Source: Holophagales bacterium UBA5066
Lineage (GTDB): Bacteria; Acidobacteriota; Thermoanaerobaculia; UBA5066
Direction of reading: 5' to 3'
NCBI GenBank assembly: GCA_002414905.1
Contig: DIAY01000178.1
Location: 20,468 to 35,735, forward strand
DNA: 15,268 nucleotides
Positions 13,822 through 15,268 of the stretch are shown one piece after another. Every line of letters begins with the position of its first letter. The stretch's first letter is position 1. The notes beneath the pieces are model-generated. The model was not told the origin of the DNA and made no database searches. It saw only the letters and a program-made list of their open reading frames with translations. The position numbers were made by a program, and so were the translations under genes.

Positions 13822-15268
13822 CCGTGTCCATCCTCGGCCTCAACGCCTTCCACGGCGACTCCGCCGCCTGCCTCGTCGTCGATGGGGTGCTCGTCGCCGC
13901 AGCCGAGGAGGAGCGGTTCCGCCGGGTGAAGCACTGGGCGGGGTTCCCGTCGGAGGCGGCGAAGTACTGCCTGTCGGCGGCAGGGATGACGCTCGCCGAT
14001 GTGGACCACGTCGCGGTGAACCGCGACCCGGGCGCGAACCTGATGGCGAAGGTGCTCTTCTCGCTCTCGAAGCGGCCGAGCTTCGAGGCGATCAAGGGGC
14101 GGCTCGCGAACGCCTCGAAGGTGCGCGACGTGGGGACGTTGCTTCGGGAGGCGCTGGGAGACGGGAAGCCGGCGCGGTTCAAGGTGCACAACGTGGAGCA
14201 CCACCGCGCGCACGTGGCGTCGTCGTTCTTCGTCTCGCCATTCGAGACGGCGGCGGTCGTGTCGGTGGACGGGTTCGGCGACTTCATGAGCGGGATGTGG
14301 GGGCGGGGCGCCGGGACGTCGATCACGATCGAGGACGAGGTGACGTTCCCGCACTCGCTCGGGCTTTTCTATCTCGCCCTGACGCAGTACCTCGGATTCC
14401 CGCACTACGGCGACGAGTACAAGGTGATGGGGCTCGCTCCGTACGGAGAGCCGGAGCTGATGCAGGAGATGCGGTCGATCGTGCGGTTGAAGCCGGACGG
14501 GAAGTACGAGCTCGACCTGGATTGCTTCGTCCACCATTCCGAGGGGGTCTCGATGGTGTGGGAGGACGGAGCGCCGACGATCGGGACGGTGTTCTCGGAG
14601 GAGCTCGTGAGGCGGCTCGGGCCGGCGCGGGGAAGCGACGAGGCGATGACGGACCGGCACAAGGCGGTGGCGGCCTCGATGCAGGCGATGTACGAAGAGG
14701 CGTTCTTCCACGTGCTCGCACAGGTCGGAAAGACCACGGGCGAGAAGAACCTGGCGCTCGCGGGCGGCTGCGCGATGAACTCGGTCGCGAACGGGAAGGT
14801 TTTCGAGCGGTCGGGTTTCCGCGAGCTCTTCGTCCAGTCGGCCGCGGGGGACGCGGGCGGGGCGATCGGCGCCGCGTTCCACGTCCTCCACGAGACGCTC
14901 GGGCGGCCGCGCGGGTTCGTGATGGAGCATGCCTACCTCGGGCCGGAGTTCCCCGCGTCGGCGCTGAAAGCCCTCGTGGAGGGGAAGCGCGCGGAGCTCG
15001 AGGGCGCCAGGTGTGATGTGGAGGAGATGGCCGACGAGGCAGCGCTCTGCCGGCGGACGGCGGGCGCCGTGGCAGAAGGGAAGGTCGTCGGCTGGTTCCA
15101 GGGGCGGATGGAGTGGGGGCCGCGCGCGCTCGGGAACCGCTCGATCGTCTGCGACCCGCGGCGGGCCGACATGAAGGAGATCCTGAACGCGAAGATCAAG
15201 CGGCGCGAGTCGTTCCGGCCGTTCGCCCCGTCGATCGCTCGGGAGGCGACGGGGGAGTGGTTCGAAAC
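13818..15268 (+). CDS. NodU/CmcH-type carbamoyltransferase, 3' end beyond the window
   Basis: Frame open from ATG 13818 (overlapping the upstream stop as ATGA; AGGGA at 13806-13810 is seven bases before) to the last base, 483 residues visible of a family usually about 550-620 long. Visible motifs: SILGLNAFHGDSAACLVVDG (4-23), AAAEEERFRRVKH (27-39), EHHRAHVASSFFVSPFE (127-143) with the metal-binding His pair, SVDGFGD (149-155), YGDEYKVMGLAPYGEP (197-212), LALAGGCAMNSVANGKV (312-328) and GDAGGAIGAAF. The C-terminal domain shows GWFQGRMEWGPRALGNRSIV (425-444) and RRESFRPFAPSI (462-473). The enzymes use carbamoyl phosphate and ATP, via carbamoyl-adenylate, to carbamoylate hydroxyls of sugars or antibiotics. 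Here a carbamoylated polysaccharide is the natural inference. Codon choice shifts towards GCG and GTG compared with the preceding gene. Confidence 0.93.
   Translation, partial: MTVSILGLNAFHGDSAACLVVDGVLVAAAEEERFRRVKHWAGFPSEAAKYCLSAAGMTLADVDHVAVNRDPGANLMAKVLFSLSKRPSFEAIKGRLANASKVRDVGTLLREALGDGKPARFKVHNVEHHRAHVASSFFVSPFETAAVVSVDGFGDFMSGMWGRGAGTSITIEDEVTFPHSLGLFYLALTQYLGFPHYGDEYKVMGLAPYGEPELMQEMRSIVRLKPDGKYELDLDCFVHHSEGVSMVWEDGAPTIGTVFSEELVRRLGPARGSDEAMTDRHKAVAASMQAMYEEAFFHVLAQVGKTTGEKNLALAGGCAMNSVANGKVFERSGFRELFVQSAAGDAGGAIGAAFHVLHETLGRPRGFVMEHAYLGPEFPASALKALVEGKRAELEGARCDVEEMADEAALCRRTAGAVAEGKVVGWFQGRMEWGPRALGNRSIVCDPRRADMKEILNAKIKRRESFRPFAPSIAREATGEWFE

Noticed and set aside
13731..14930. 399-residue open frame on the minus strand
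   Set aside because: It is antisense to the carbamoyltransferase, very rich in Arg, His, Pro and Val, and arises from the strong G/C third-position bias of that gene.
14297..15016. 239-residue plus-strand frame inside the carbamoyltransferase
   Set aside because: It is an Arg/Gly-rich out-of-frame translation. The frame from 13818 carries all the carbamoyltransferase motifs.
1..15268. CRISPR arrays, tRNA or rRNA genes, insertion sequences or transposase genes
   Set aside because: No regularly spaced direct repeats, no cloverleaf-like tRNA sequence and no transposase motif were seen on either strand by reading; a computational scan was not possible.

Overview
The window is a G+C-rich, gene-dense stretch of bacterial chromosome with every credible gene on the + strand. 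It is an internal piece of a surface-polysaccharide locus (exopolysaccharide, capsule or O-antigen type). High G+C, frequent GTG and TTG starts, GTC/CTC/GCG-rich codons and start/stop-overlapping genes point to a high-G+C Gram-negative-like lineage such as Acidobacteriota, Myxococcota or a relative. No rRNA or marker gene is present, so the taxon is inference only.

Layout: (1) 1-669, C-terminal part of an AsnB-type amidotransferase entering from the left. (2) 666-1061, the C-terminal half of an FkbM-type methyltransferase without its SAM-binding half. (3) 1058-3030, two family-2 glycosyltransferases. (4) 3031-7239, a looser block with short gaps: a complete FkbM methyltransferase, a class I SAM methyltransferase, an exostosin-like (GT47-type) glycosyltransferase and a membrane GT-C glycosyltransferase. 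(5) 7240-13821, a tightly coupled run of GT4, GT2, GT4, O-antigen-polymerase-like membrane protein, GT4 and WaaE-like GT2. (6) 13818-15268, a NodU/CmcH-type carbamoyltransferase that runs off the right edge.

Of the 14 junctions between the 15 coding regions, 9 are 4-base NTGA overlaps (666 ATGA, 1058 TTGA, 2059 GTGA, 7240 ATGA, 8388 GTGA, 9293 GTGA, 11870 ATGA, 13015 GTGA, 13818 ATGA) and one is a 1-base gap (10478). The other four (51, 67, 94 and about 35 bases) are all in the 3031-5698 stretch. This looks like one long operon. No convincing promoter or intrinsic terminator was seen.

Working model: cytoplasmic GT2, GT4 and GT47-type enzymes assemble a repeat unit on a lipid carrier. The GT-C enzyme may add a residue from a lipid-linked donor on the outer face, and the Wzy/WaaL-like protein polymerises or ligates units. 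The methyltransferases, amidotransferase and carbamoyltransferase would decorate sugars. An initiating phosphoglycosyltransferase, flippase, export proteins and nucleotide-sugar synthesis genes are not in the window and presumably lie outside it. I see no mobile element, CRISPR array, tRNA or rRNA. The unusual points are the half-length FkbM gene, the loosely packed and compositionally different central block with mini-ORFs in its gaps, and a codon-use shift at the carbamoyltransferase.
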